From Phenylobacterium sp. Root700 (GTDB lineage: Bacteria; Pseudomonadota; Alphaproteobacteria; Caulobacterales; Caulobacteraceae), in contig NZ_LMHT01000031.1 of assembly GCF_001429025.1 (NCBI RefSeq), positions 105,160 through 169,159 of the forward strand: a stretch of 64,000 nt of DNA. Direction: 5' to 3'. The notes under the pieces are model-generated. The model did not search any database. It was not told the DNA's origin and saw only the letters and a list, made by a program, of their open reading frames with translations. Position 1 is the first letter of the stretch. The number at the start of each line of letters is the position of its first letter. This document shows, piece after piece, positions 28,289 through 36,627 of the stretch. Position numbers and translations under genes: made by a program.

Positions 28289-28546
28289 ATGGCCAATCCC
28301 GTATTCACCGACGACTACGAAGTCCTCATCGACATCCTGGTGGAGACCCGCCGCGGCGCGTCGGTCTCGCAGCGCGGCCTGGCCGCGCGGCTGGGCAAGT
28401 CGCAGTCGCACATCAACATGATCGAGCAGCGCCAACGCCGGGTCGAGGTCCGCGAGTTCTATCTGCTCTGCAAGGCGCTCAACGCCGACCCGGTCGCGGT
28501 GTTCCAGCGCTTCACGTCCGAGATCGAGATCCGCCGGGCGGCGTAG
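28289..28546 (+). CDS. Small XRE-family HTH regulator
   Basis: This 85-aa protein is essentially a single helix-turn-helix domain of the Cro/C1 type. VSQRGLAARLGKSQSHINMIEQRQRRVEVREF covers helices 2-4 at about residues 30-61 and is shown here only by its key residues: the Q-R-G-L-A-x-R-L-G turn and the S-x-x-x-N-x-I-E-Q recognition helix. There is no sensor domain. It is 18 bp behind the SMP-30-like gene and therefore probably under the same operator. A second regulator embedded in a regulon already controlled by a GntR protein suggests feedback or a cascade. Targets are unknown. Confidence 0.85.
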   Translation: MANPVFTDDYEVLIDILVETRRGASVSQRGLAARLGKSQSHINMIEQRQRRVEVREFYLLCKALNADPVAVFQRFTSEIEIRRAA

Positions 28547-28559
28547 CCCTCTCCGCGCT

Positions 28560-28664
28560 CGTCATCCCCGGGCTTGTCCCGGGGACCCATGCACACGAAC
28601 CGTCCAAGCAAATCCGCGAACGCGGAGTCTATGGGTGGTCGGCACAAGAGGCCGGCCATGACGA
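28560..28664. repeat. Dispersed palindromic intergenic repeat, copy 2
   Basis: The element starts CGTCATCCCCGGGC and ends GGCCATGACGA, with an internal GGGGACCCATG matching ATGGGTGG. It lies in the convergent gap between the XRE gene and glcF and may act as a transcription end. Confidence 0.65.
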
Positions 28665-28680
28665 CCTATATGAGAAACGC

Positions 28681-29994
28681 CTAGCCGCCCGTCGCGAAGC
28701 GCGTGCTCGCCAGGGCCGCGGGGATCGGACCGCCCGCCGCCCAGTCCAGCAATTCCACCGTATGGACGATCGGCACGTCCGATCCGCCGCCGATCTGGGT
28801 CATGCAGCCGATATTGCCGGTGGCGATGACGTCGGGGCGCGTGGCTTCCAGATTGGCCACCTTGCGCTCACGCAGCTGGCCGGCGATCTCCGGCTGCAAC
28901 AGATTGTAGGTGCCGGCCGAGCCGCAGCAGATATGCGGCTCCAGCGGCTCGACCACGGTAAAGCCCGCCGCCTTCAGCAGCGCCTTGGGTTGGTCACGGA
29001 CGCCCTGGCCGTGCTGCAGCGAGCAGGCCGAGTGATAGGCCACGCGCAGGCCCAGCGAGGCGACCGCCGAGGGGCCGCTGTCCAGGCCCGTCAGGACCTC
29101 GCTGACGTCCTTGGCGATCGCCGAGACCGCCGCCGCCGGACCCGCCCACACCGGATCGTCCCGGAACATGAAGCCGTAGTCCTTGACCGTCGTGCCGCAG
29201 CCCGAGGCGGTGATCATGATGGCGTCCAGTTCGCCGCGCGCCATCTCGGCGCTCCAGGCGGTGATGTTGGCCTTGGCCTGGGCGTGCGAGCGGTCGGTCT
29301 TGCCCAGATGGTGCGTGAGGGCGCCGCAGCAGCCGCTGCCCTGCGAGGTGACAATCTCGACGCCAAGCCGGTTCAGCAGCCGGATCGCCGCGCCGTTGAT
29401 CTCCGGCGCCAGCACCGGTTGGGCGCAGCCGGCCATCAGCGCGACGCGCGCGCGCCTTGTTCCCTGGGCGGCGAAGACCTGGGGCTTTTCGGCCGGATCA
29501 GGAGCTGGCAGGCGCCTCGGCGCCATGGCCGCCATGCCCTTCAGGCGGCCGGGCAGCAGGCCTGCGAACGGCCGGCCGAGATTGGCCAGCCGCAGGGCCC
29601 AGCGGAAGACCGTGCGGTCGGGCAGCACGAAGGCCAGCATCGAGCGAAGGAAACGCTCCGGCCACGGACGAACGTGGTGCTCCTCGATGTAGGAGCGGGC
29701 GTGATCGACCAGGTGCATGTAGTTCACGCCCGACGGGCAGGTGGTCATGCAGGACAGGCAAGAGAGGCAGCGGTCGACGTGCTTGACCGTCTGCGGCGAG
29801 GGCGGGCCGCCCTTCTCCAGCATCTCCTTCATCAGGTAGATGCGGCCGCGAGGGCTGTCGAGCTCGTCACCGAGCAGCAGGAAGGTCGGGCAGGTCGCCG
29901 TGCAGAACCCGCAGTGGACGCAGGTGCGGATGATCTTTTCCGACGAAGCGTTGTCCGGCGAGGCCAGTTGCTCAGGTGTGAAACTGGTCTGCAT
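28681..29994 (-). CDS. glcF: Glycolate oxidase iron-sulfur subunit
   Basis: This is the electron-transfer subunit of the membrane-associated glycolate (and D-lactate) oxidase GlcDEF. The 437-aa protein carries two ferredoxin motifs, C25-C28-C31-C35 and C76-C79-C82-C86. Two CCG domains follow, seen as GSGCCGA and HICCGSAGT, as in GlpC/LutA-type proteins. The ATG at 29994 overlaps the glcE stop, so translation is coupled. It is the last gene of a leftward operon that begins with the MFS permease at 38732. Within the proposed pathway it passes electrons from glycolate to the quinone pool. Confidence 0.94.
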   Translation of the reverse strand: MQTSFTPEQLASPDNASSEKIIRTCVHCGFCTATCPTFLLLGDELDSPRGRIYLMKEMLEKGGPPSPQTVKHVDRCLSCLSCMTTCPSGVNYMHLVDHARSYIEEHHVRPWPERFLRSMLAFVLPDRTVFRWALRLANLGRPFAGLLPGRLKGMAAMAPRRLPAPDPAEKPQVFAAQGTRRARVALMAGCAQPVLAPEINGAAIRLLNRLGVEIVTSQGSGCCGALTHHLGKTDRSHAQAKANITAWSAEMARGELDAIMITASGCGTTVKDYGFMFRDDPVWAGPAAAVSAIAKDVSEVLTGLDSGPSAVASLGLRVAYHSACSLQHGQGVRDQPKALLKAAGFTVVEPLEPHICCGSAGTYNLLQPEIAGQLRERKVANLEATRPDVIATGNIGCMTQIGGGSDVPIVHTVELLDWAAGGPIPAALASTRFATGG

Positions 29995-31226
29995 CAGAGG
30001 CCTCCGTACATCCGACCCGGATTGAAGATCCCCTGGGGATCGAACTGCTGCTGCACGCGCCGGGTCAGGGCGGCCAAGGCTGGAGCCAGCGGCTGGAAGA
30101 CGTCCTCGGTCCCCCGCACGGCGTCAGGCGCGCGCATCAGGGTCGCGTGGCCGTCGCCGGCCACCACCTCGTTCAGCACGCGGCGGACATGGGCGGCATG
30201 GGCGTCGTCGGCGCCCGGCAGCTCAAGCCAGATCCCGCCGCCGCCCCAGTCGTAATAGCAGCGCCCCGAAAGCTCGCCGGCCAGGCGCGCGCCAACGGCC
30301 GCGCCCTTGCTGGGCGGAACCGACAGTTTCCAGACCACCGTGTCGCCGCCGCCGGCGAACCAGGCCGCATCGGCGATCTCTTTCCAGAGCGCCACGGACT
30401 GTTCGCGGCCCAGCAGCGCCTGCGGCCCCAGCGCCTGCAAGGTGTCGGCGAGATGCGCCACGCGGGCGGTGACCGAGGGGCGGACGCCTTCCAGCCGCAG
30501 CAGCGTGACCGCCGCCGACTGACCGACGATCTCGGGCACCGACGACGCCCGGGCGATGTCGGCCGGCAGGTGCGCCGCCGAGGACACCTGGGCCGAGCTG
30601 CCCAGGGCCTTCGACATGACCGACATGGCCGCTTCGTCGCTGAGCCCCACCAGCACCAGGGTGGCGGCGTCCGAGGCGGCGGGCAGGACCTTCAGGGTCA
30701 GCTCAGTGGCCGCACAGAGCGTGCCGAAGCTGCCGGTGATCAGCTTGGTGAGGTCAAAGCCGGTGACGTTCTTGACCACCCGGCCGCCGGCGGCGAAGGC
30801 CTCGCCGAAACCGTTGACGCCCTTGACGCCCAGGCAGTGGTCGCGCGGGCCGCCGGCGCTCAGGCGGCGCGGGCCGCCACGGCCGGTCATCACCAGGCCG
30901 CCGATCGTGCCGCGGCCGGCGGGCAGGCCCCAGAGCGGTCCGAAGTCAGGCGGTTCGAAAGCCAGTTGCTGGCCGCGTTCGCCGAGCATGGCCTCGATCT
31001 CGGCGAGGCGCGCGCCCGGCGCGACGGCCAGGATCAGTTCCTCGGGTTGATAGGTGAGGACCTCGGTCAGGGCCGACAGGTCGAGGACCACGTCGGCCTC
31101 CACCGGACGACCGAAGCCGCGCCGCGATCCGCCGCCGATCAGCTCCAGGCTCTTGCCCGCGCTCAGCGCGTCGCCGACGGCGCTTGCGACATCAGCCGCG
31201 TCCTTGGGTTTCCAGGTCTCAGGCAC
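29994..31226 (-). CDS. glcE: Glycolate oxidase FAD-binding subunit
   Basis: The 410-aa protein has the FAD-binding PCMH fold: LELIGGGSRRGFGRP, a RGTIGGLVMTGRGGPRR block, and a GVKGVNGFGEAFAAGGRVVKN stretch, here represented by its G-V-N-G-F core. GlcE is the shorter, catalytically accessory flavoprotein of the complex and depends on GlcD and GlcF. The GTG at 31226, two bases after the glcD stop, was chosen; longer in-frame starts would lie deep inside glcD. The order glcD-glcE-glcF is the usual one. Confidence 0.93.
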   Translation of the reverse strand: MPETWKPKDAADVASAVGDALSAGKSLELIGGGSRRGFGRPVEADVVLDLSALTEVLTYQPEELILAVAPGARLAEIEAMLGERGQQLAFEPPDFGPLWGLPAGRGTIGGLVMTGRGGPRRLSAGGPRDHCLGVKGVNGFGEAFAAGGRVVKNVTGFDLTKLITGSFGTLCAATELTLKVLPAASDAATLVLVGLSDEAAMSVMSKALGSSAQVSSAAHLPADIARASSVPEIVGQSAAVTLLRLEGVRPSVTARVAHLADTLQALGPQALLGREQSVALWKEIADAAWFAGGGDTVVWKLSVPPSKGAAVGARLAGELSGRCYYDWGGGGIWLELPGADDAHAAHVRRVLNEVVAGDGHATLMRAPDAVRGTEDVFQPLAPALAALTRRVQQQFDPQGIFNPGRMYGGL

Positions 31227-31228
31227 GC

Positions 31229-32716
31229 TCAGAACCGATCGAGTTCGGGGAAGCGGACCTTGCCGCCATGAATATGCACCCGGCCAAGCTCGGCGCAGCG
31301 GCAGAGCTTGGGGAACACCTTGCCGGGATTGAGCAGGCCGTCGTCGTCGAAGGCGCACTTCAGCCGCTGCTGCTGCTCGAGATCGGCGGGGCCGAACTGG
31401 ACCTCCATCAGGTCGCGCTTCTCGACCCCGACCCCGTGCTCGCCGGTCAGCACGCCGCCGACCTCGACGCAGAGCGTCAGGATCGCCGCGCCCAGCTCCT
31501 CGGCCTTGTGCAGCTCGCCCGGCTTGTCGGCGTCATAGAGGATCAGCGGGTGCAGGTTGCCGTCGCCGGCGTGGAAGACGTTGGCGATCCGCAGGCCGCA
31601 GCCGTCGGCCAACTCGTTCATCCGGCGCAGCACCTTGGGCAGGGCCGCCCGCGGAATGGTGCCGTCCATGCAGTAGTAGTCGGGGGAGATGCGCCCCACC
31701 GCCGGGAACGCCGCCTTGCGTCCGGCCCAGAAGCCCTTGCGCTCATCCTCGTTCATCGAGATCCGCAGGTAGCTCGCGCCGCAGCCCTCGCCGATCTCGC
31801 GCACCACCTCGATCAGGTGGTCGACCTCGGCCGGCGGGCCGTCCAGTTCGATGATCAGCAGCGCCTCGACGTCCAGCGGATAGCCGACCTTGACGAAGGC
31901 CTCGGCCGCCGAGATCGCCAGCCGATCCATCATCTCCATGCCGGCCGGAATGATGCCGGCGGCGATGACGGCCGCCACGCAGGCGCCGGCCGCCTCGACC
32001 TCGGCGAAGCCCATCAGCAGGGCGCGCTGGGTCTCGGGAGCCTGCAGGATGCGGACCGTGACCTCGGTCACCACCGCGAGCAGGCCCTCCGATCCGCAGA
32101 CCACGCCCAACAGGTCGAGCGCCGCCGGGTCTAGGTGCTTGCCGCCCAGGCGCAGCACCGTGCCGTCGATCAGCACGACCTCGACGCCCAGCAGGTTGTT
32201 GGTGGTCATGCCGTACTTCAGGCAGTGCACCCCGCCGGCGTTCTCGGCGACATTGCCGCCGATCGAACAGGCGATCTGGCTGGAGGGGTCCGGCGCGTAA
32301 TAGAAGCCCTCGCTGGCCACCGCCTGGGTGACCGCCAGGTTGGTCACGCCGGGCTGAACCACCGCGCAGCGGTTCTCGTAGTCGACCTCGAGGATGCGGT
32401 TGAACTTGCCGAGCCCCAGGATGATGCCGTCGGCCAGGGGCAGCGCCCCGCCCGACAGCGACGTCCCGGCCCCGCGCGGCACCACCTTCAGGCCTTGCGA
32501 ATGGCAATAGGCCAGCACGCGGCTGACCTGATCCACCGTCGTCGGCAGCACCACGATCATCGGGCGCTGGCGGTAGGCGGTCAGGCCGTCGCACTCATAG
32601 GCGGCGAGTTCGGCGTCGTCGCTGATCACCCCTTCGCCGGGCACGATGGCGCGCAGAGCCGAGACGAACTCAGCCCGCCGGGCCAGCAGCCCGGCGTCAG
32701 GGGTAGGCATCAACAT
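31229..32716 (-). CDS. glcD: Glycolate oxidase catalytic FAD subunit
   Basis: It oxidises glycolate to glyoxylate, or D-lactate to pyruvate, using FAD. The 495-aa protein shows the PCMH FAD site (VVPRGAGTSLSGGALP, then SIGGNVAENAGG). The C-terminal catalytic domain has the metal-binding HAGDGNLHP and GEHGVGVEK motifs. It lies 13 bp after the FAH-family hydrolase gene on the same strand. That adjacency is informative, since a hydrolase acting on 2,4-diketo-3-deoxypentonate would release glycolate, the substrate of this enzyme. Several homologous D-lactate or 2-hydroxyglutarate dehydrogenases exist, but the E and F subunits support glycolate oxidase. Confidence 0.93.
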   Translation of the reverse strand: MLMPTPDAGLLARRAEFVSALRAIVPGEGVISDDAELAAYECDGLTAYRQRPMIVVLPTTVDQVSRVLAYCHSQGLKVVPRGAGTSLSGGALPLADGIILGLGKFNRILEVDYENRCAVVQPGVTNLAVTQAVASEGFYYAPDPSSQIACSIGGNVAENAGGVHCLKYGMTTNNLLGVEVVLIDGTVLRLGGKHLDPAALDLLGVVCGSEGLLAVVTEVTVRILQAPETQRALLMGFAEVEAAGACVAAVIAAGIIPAGMEMMDRLAISAAEAFVKVGYPLDVEALLIIELDGPPAEVDHLIEVVREIGEGCGASYLRISMNEDERKGFWAGRKAAFPAVGRISPDYYCMDGTIPRAALPKVLRRMNELADGCGLRIANVFHAGDGNLHPLILYDADKPGELHKAEELGAAILTLCVEVGGVLTGEHGVGVEKRDLMEVQFGPADLEQQQRLKCAFDDDGLLNPGKVFPKLCRCAELGRVHIHGGKVRFPELDRF

Positions 32717-32729
32717 GGGTACGCGGCCT

Positions 32730-33584
32730 TCAGCCCAGGTGGCGCCAGCCGACCACCGATTGTCGTTGTTCGCCCAGCTTCTCGATGCCGAGCGTGATGG
32801 TGTCGCCGGCCTTGAGATAGATCGGCGGCTTGAAGCCGAGGCCGACGCCGGGCGGCGTCCCGGTGGTGATGATGTCGCCGGGCACCAGGGTCATGAAGCG
32901 GCTGACATAGCTGACCAGGTTGGCGACGCCGAACACCATGGTCCGGGTGTTCCCGGTCTGCATGCGCTTGCCGTTCACTTCCAGCCACATGTCGAGGTTC
33001 TGGGGATCGCCGACCTCGTCGCCGGTGACCAGCCACGGGCCGATCGGGCCGAAGGTGTCGCACCCCTTGCCCTTGTCCCATTGGCTCCCACGCTCCAGCT
33101 GGTACTCGCGTTCCGACAGGTCGTTGACGGTGACGTAGCCAGCCACGTGCTCCAACGCCTTGTCCTCGTCGACATAGCGCGCGGTCTTACCGATGACCAC
33201 GCCCAGTTCGACCTCCCAGTCGGACTTCACCGAATCCTTGGGCAGCATGACCTCGTCGTCCGGCCCCTGGATGCAGGAGGTGGCCTTGGTGAACAGGATC
33301 GGCTCGTCGGGAACCGGCATGTTCGACTCCGCCGCGTGGTCGGCGAAGTTCAGGCCGATGGCCAGGAACTTCTGCGAGCCAATGATCGGCGGGCCGTAGC
33401 GCTGCGGCCCCTCGACCTTGGGCAGGGAGGCCGGGTCGATGGCGGCCAGCCGCTTCAGGTTCTCGGGCGAGAGTTGGTCGGGGGTGAAGTCGGGCACGTG
33501 CGCCGACAGGTCCCGGATCACGCCCTCGGCGTCCAGCAGGCCGGGCTTTTCCTGGCCCACCGGCCCGTAACGAAGCAGCTTCAT
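32730..33584 (-). CDS. FAH-family hydrolase, 2,4-diketo-3-deoxy-aldonate hydrolase-like
   Basis: This 284-aa member of the fumarylacetoacetase superfamily closely resembles, from memory, the 2,4-diketo-3-deoxy-L-fuconate and L-rhamnonate hydrolases. It opens with MKLLRYGPVGQEKPGLLDAEG and keeps the metal ligands in DWEVELGVVIGK and VNDLSERE. The block QLERGSQWDKGKGCDTFGP is diagnostic of this subgroup. The family cleaves a C-C bond hydrolytically, giving pyruvate plus a 2-hydroxy acid: lactate from 6-deoxyhexoses, glycolate from pentoses. It sits between the XylD-like dehydratase (38-bp gap) and glcD (13-bp gap), which favours glycolate. No signal peptide is present. Confidence 0.9.
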   Translation of the reverse strand: MKLLRYGPVGQEKPGLLDAEGVIRDLSAHVPDFTPDQLSPENLKRLAAIDPASLPKVEGPQRYGPPIIGSQKFLAIGLNFADHAAESNMPVPDEPILFTKATSCIQGPDDEVMLPKDSVKSDWEVELGVVIGKTARYVDEDKALEHVAGYVTVNDLSEREYQLERGSQWDKGKGCDTFGPIGPWLVTGDEVGDPQNLDMWLEVNGKRMQTGNTRTMVFGVANLVSYVSRFMTLVPGDIITTGTPPGVGLGFKPPIYLKAGDTITLGIEKLGEQRQSVVGWRHLG

Positions 33585-33622
33585 GCGTCTAACTCACTTG
33601 GTCGAAGGATAGGCCCGCGGGC

Positions 33623-35413
33623 CTAATGGTTGTGGCGGGGCGTGGTGCGGGCCACGCCGCGATACTTGACGGCGAACTCCAGCACCCCGCCGGTGTCCAG
33701 CCCGCCCACATGGGCGCGGTAGAACTCCTGCCAGGGGGTCTGGCTCTCGGGGTAGGGCGGCGGCGGCTGGGCCTTGCGCTCGGTGATTTCGGCGTCCGAC
33801 AACAGCACGTCGCACTTGCGGGTGTTGAGATCGACCCGGACCACGTCGCCGGTGCGCAGCCAGCCCAGCCCGCCGCCGATCGCGGCCTCGGGCGAGGCAT
33901 GCAGGATGGCGGGGCTGTCGGAAGTGCCCGACTGACGGCCGTCGCCGATCACCGGCAAGCCGCTGATCCCCTGCCGCAGCAGGGCGTCCGGCGGCTGCAT
34001 GTTCACCACCTCGGCGGCGCCCGGCCAGCCCACGGGGCCGGCGTTGCGCACCACCAGGATGCTGGTCGCATCGACGCCCAGCGCCGGATCATTGATGCGG
34101 TGGTGATAGTCCTCGGCGCAGTCGAAGACCACGACCTTGCCCTCGAAGGTGTTCTCCGCGCCCGGCTTGCTCAGATAGCGGCGACGGAACTCCTCGGAGA
34201 TCACGCTGGTCTTCATCACCGCGAAGTCGAACAGGTTGCCCGACAGCACGACGAAGCCGGCGTCCGCCTTCAGCGGCTGGCTGAAGGGCTTGATCATCTC
34301 GCGATCCCAGGTTTCGGCGTCCTGGACGTTCTCGCGCAGGGTCTTGCCGCTGACCGTCAGACGGTCGGCGTTGAGCTTTCCGGCGTTCATCAGCTCCCAG
34401 AGGATGGCCGGAACCCCGCCGGCGCGGTGGAACCGCTCGCCCAGGAACTCACCGGCCGGCTGCATGTTGAGGATCAGCGGCAGGGCGTAGCCGTGCTCCA
34501 CCCAGTCGGCCGCGGTGATCTCCACCCCGGCGTGCCGGGCCATGGCGTTGATGTGCGGCTGGGCGTTGGTCGAGCCGCCGATCACCGTGGTCAGGGCGAT
34601 GGCGTCGAGGAAGGCCTCGCGCGTCAGGATCTTGGAGGGGGTGACGTCCTCATAGGCCAGCTCGACGATCCGCTTACCGGTCTCGTAGGCCATCTGGCCG
34701 CGCTCGCGGTAAGGCGCCGGGATCGCCGCGCAACCGGGCAGCGACAGCCCCAGCGCCTCGGCGATGGCGTTCATGGTCGAGGCGGTGCCCATGGTGTTGC
34801 AGTGGCCGACCGAGGGGGCCGAGGCGGCCGCGGCGTCGATGAACTGCTCCTCGGTGATCTCGCCCGCCGCCAGCTTGCGGCGCGAGCGCCAGATCACCGT
34901 GCCCGAGCCGACCAGCTCGCCGTTGTGCCAGCCGTCCAGCATCGGACCGCCCGACAGCACGATGGCCGGGATGTCGACCGTGGAGGCGGCCATGATGCCG
35001 GCCGGGGTGGTCTTGTCGCAGCCGGTGGTCAGGACCACCGCGTCGATCGGATAGCCGTGGAGGATCTCCACCAGCGACATGTAGGAGAGATTGCGATCAA
35101 TCGAGGCGGTCGGACGACGGCAGTTCTCGAAGATAGGATGGGTCGGGAACTCCATCGGGATGCCGCCGGCGTCGCGGATGCCGTCGCGGACCCGGCTGGC
35201 CAGCGACAGGTGGACCCGGTTGCAGGGCGAGAGGTCGCTGCCGCTCTGGGCGATGCCGATGATCGGGCGGCCGCTGCGCAGCTCGTCCGGGGTGATCCCG
35301 TAGTTCATGAAGCGCTCGAGATAGACCGCCGTCATGTCGTTGCGGGACGAGTCGGCGAACCACTCGCGCGAACGGAAGGGTCTGGCGGGCTGTCGGGGTG
35401 TCATCTTCGTCAT
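33623..35413 (-). CDS. xylD: IlvD/EDD-family pentonate dehydratase, D-xylonate dehydratase-like
   Basis: This 596-aa [Fe-S] dehydratase converts an aldonate such as D-xylonate or L-arabinonate to its 2-keto-3-deoxy acid. The cluster cysteines are C64 (SDLSPCNR), C132 (TTGCDKT) and C205 (SVGHCNTMG). Their spacing of 68 and 73 residues matches what I recall for Caulobacter XylD and rhizobial L-arabinonate dehydratase. A catalytic-region GDGRQSGTSDSP follows near residue 480. Long stretches, for example ERFMNYGITPDELRSG and the ending EFAVKYRGVARTTPRHNH, are very close to my memory of C. crescentus XylD. The enzyme uses Mg2+ and a [2Fe-2S] cluster. Substrate choice among pentonates and 6-deoxyhexonates cannot be settled from sequence. 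Confidence 0.93.
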   Translation of the reverse strand: MTKMTPRQPARPFRSREWFADSSRNDMTAVYLERFMNYGITPDELRSGRPIIGIAQSGSDLSPCNRVHLSLASRVRDGIRDAGGIPMEFPTHPIFENCRRPTASIDRNLSYMSLVEILHGYPIDAVVLTTGCDKTTPAGIMAASTVDIPAIVLSGGPMLDGWHNGELVGSGTVIWRSRRKLAAGEITEEQFIDAAAASAPSVGHCNTMGTASTMNAIAEALGLSLPGCAAIPAPYRERGQMAYETGKRIVELAYEDVTPSKILTREAFLDAIALTTVIGGSTNAQPHINAMARHAGVEITAADWVEHGYALPLILNMQPAGEFLGERFHRAGGVPAILWELMNAGKLNADRLTVSGKTLRENVQDAETWDREMIKPFSQPLKADAGFVVLSGNLFDFAVMKTSVISEEFRRRYLSKPGAENTFEGKVVVFDCAEDYHHRINDPALGVDATSILVVRNAGPVGWPGAAEVVNMQPPDALLRQGISGLPVIGDGRQSGTSDSPAILHASPEAAIGGGLGWLRTGDVVRVDLNTRKCDVLLSDAEITERKAQPPPPYPESQTPWQEFYRAHVGGLDTGGVLEFAVKYRGVARTTPRHNH

Positions 35414-35465
35414 TCCGCGCCGCCTGGGGCCGCACTCAGTTTACACATCACGCTTCATCTCCTGG

Positions 35466-35497
35466 GACGACGCCGTGGAGGGGGCCACGGCGTCGTC
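35466..35497. other. 13-bp perfect hairpin between TIM-barrel and dehydratase genes
   Basis: Arms at 35466-35478 and 35485-35497 pair perfectly around a 6-nt loop within the 99-bp intergenic space. No T-run follows on either strand, so it may be a processing or stabilising structure rather than a terminator. A short palindrome (TCACATCA-GG-TGATGTGA, 35508-35525) overlaps the stop of the next gene. Confidence 0.5.
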
Positions 35498-35512
35498 GAA
35501 CCGGACCTCACA

Positions 35513-36571
35513 TCAGGTGATGTGAGCACGGCCCCAATCGAGGGTCTTCCGGTTATTGTCTTCCTCGGCCTGCAGGCGCTCCTGCGGGGTCAGCTGACTG
35601 ACGTAAGGCAGCTTCAACGCCTTGGTCTTCACCCATTGAATATGGGTGGCCAGGTCGATCGCCGTGCGGTTCGGGTAGCTCGCCCAGTATTCGGGCTTGA
35701 AGTACGGCACCTGCAGCGGATCGCGGGTGATCAGCTCATGCAGGCAGTTGAGCTTGGGGTTGCCCGCCTTCAGGATCGACCACAGCTGCGCCTGGTTGGT
35801 CACGCCGGTGTCGAACAGCACTTCGGAGAGCAGGAAGCCGTCCTCGTACGGGGCGACGCCCATGTCCTTCAGCGAGCAGGACAGCACATAGGGCGCGAGC
35901 TTGGTGCAGACCTCGGTCGGGTCCTCCAGCATCGAGGAGTTGTTGCCCGGATCGACCAGGGCGCCGAGATATTCGTTGGAGGTCTTCTTGATGAACTCCA
36001 CGTGCTCGTCGACCAGCCGGTCCTTGTGGTTTTCGAGCGCGATCTTCACGCCGATCTTCTCGGCGATCGGCAGGCACTTCAGGATGATGGCGTTCGCCTC
36101 CTCCTGCCAGGCCGTGTACTCGGCCAGCGACTTGAAGCCCTCGTAGCGACGGCCGCTCGTGCCCTTCGGCGGGCGGCTGACCGTGCGCACGACGTTCCCG
36201 CCCATGGCCTTGGTGTCCAGCAGGGACTTCTCGAAGGCGGCGGTGTCCTCGCTCAGGCTGCCCGGTGTGCGGGCTTCGCCCTCGAACCACATGCCCAGCT
36301 GCTCCATCCGCCTGCGGAGCTTCTTCAGGTCGCCCGTCGGGGTGAACTGCAGGCCGCCGGCGCCCAGCGAGCGGCAGTATTCCACATAGGCCATGGAATC
36401 GTCGCGCATCGGCTTGGCGACGCCCAGGCCGTTCAGGTGCATGGCCATGGCCGTGGAGGCGATGCCCATGGCGGTCTTCGGCGGCAGCGGCGCGGCCAGG
36501 GCCTCGCTGCTGAGCGTGCTGACCAGGCCGGCGGCGGCGCCGGCCATCAGGAAGTCTCGTCTTGTCGTCAT
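35513..36571 (-). CDS. Tat-exported xylose-isomerase-like TIM-barrel protein
   Basis: The N-terminus TTRRDFLMAGAAAG is a twin-arginine signal (RR at 4-5) followed by a hydrophobic stretch and an alanine cleavage region near residue 27, so folded export to the periplasm is predicted. The remaining 325 or so residues form a sugar phosphate isomerase/epimerase (AP-endonuclease-2-like) TIM barrel. It shows ALENHKDR, GALVDPGNNSS and SCSLKDMG, with Glu, Asp and His residues in the positions that bind a divalent metal. Relatives include keto-sugar epimerases and sugar isomerases. An exported isomerase inside an otherwise cytoplasmic catabolic operon is unusual, and its substrate may be the lactone or keto-sugar made by the PQQ enzymes. 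Confidence 0.85.
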   Translation of the reverse strand: MTTRRDFLMAGAAAGLVSTLSSEALAAPLPPKTAMGIASTAMAMHLNGLGVAKPMRDDSMAYVEYCRSLGAGGLQFTPTGDLKKLRRRMEQLGMWFEGEARTPGSLSEDTAAFEKSLLDTKAMGGNVVRTVSRPPKGTSGRRYEGFKSLAEYTAWQEEANAIILKCLPIAEKIGVKIALENHKDRLVDEHVEFIKKTSNEYLGALVDPGNNSSMLEDPTEVCTKLAPYVLSCSLKDMGVAPYEDGFLLSEVLFDTGVTNQAQLWSILKAGNPKLNCLHELITRDPLQVPYFKPEYWASYPNRTAIDLATHIQWVKTKALKLPYVSQLTPQERLQAEEDNNRKTLDWGRAHIT

Positions 36572-36627
36572 CGGTTTCCCCCCGAGGGTCGCCGACGCCC
36601 AGTGGACGCCGGCCTTGTTATGAGCGG

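Noticed and set aside
10325-33584. PQQ biosynthesis genes or Weimberg/Dahms enzymes within the island
   Set aside because: No product resembling PqqA-E, 2-ketoglutarate semialdehyde dehydrogenase or a 2-keto-3-deoxy-aldonate aldolase was recognised.
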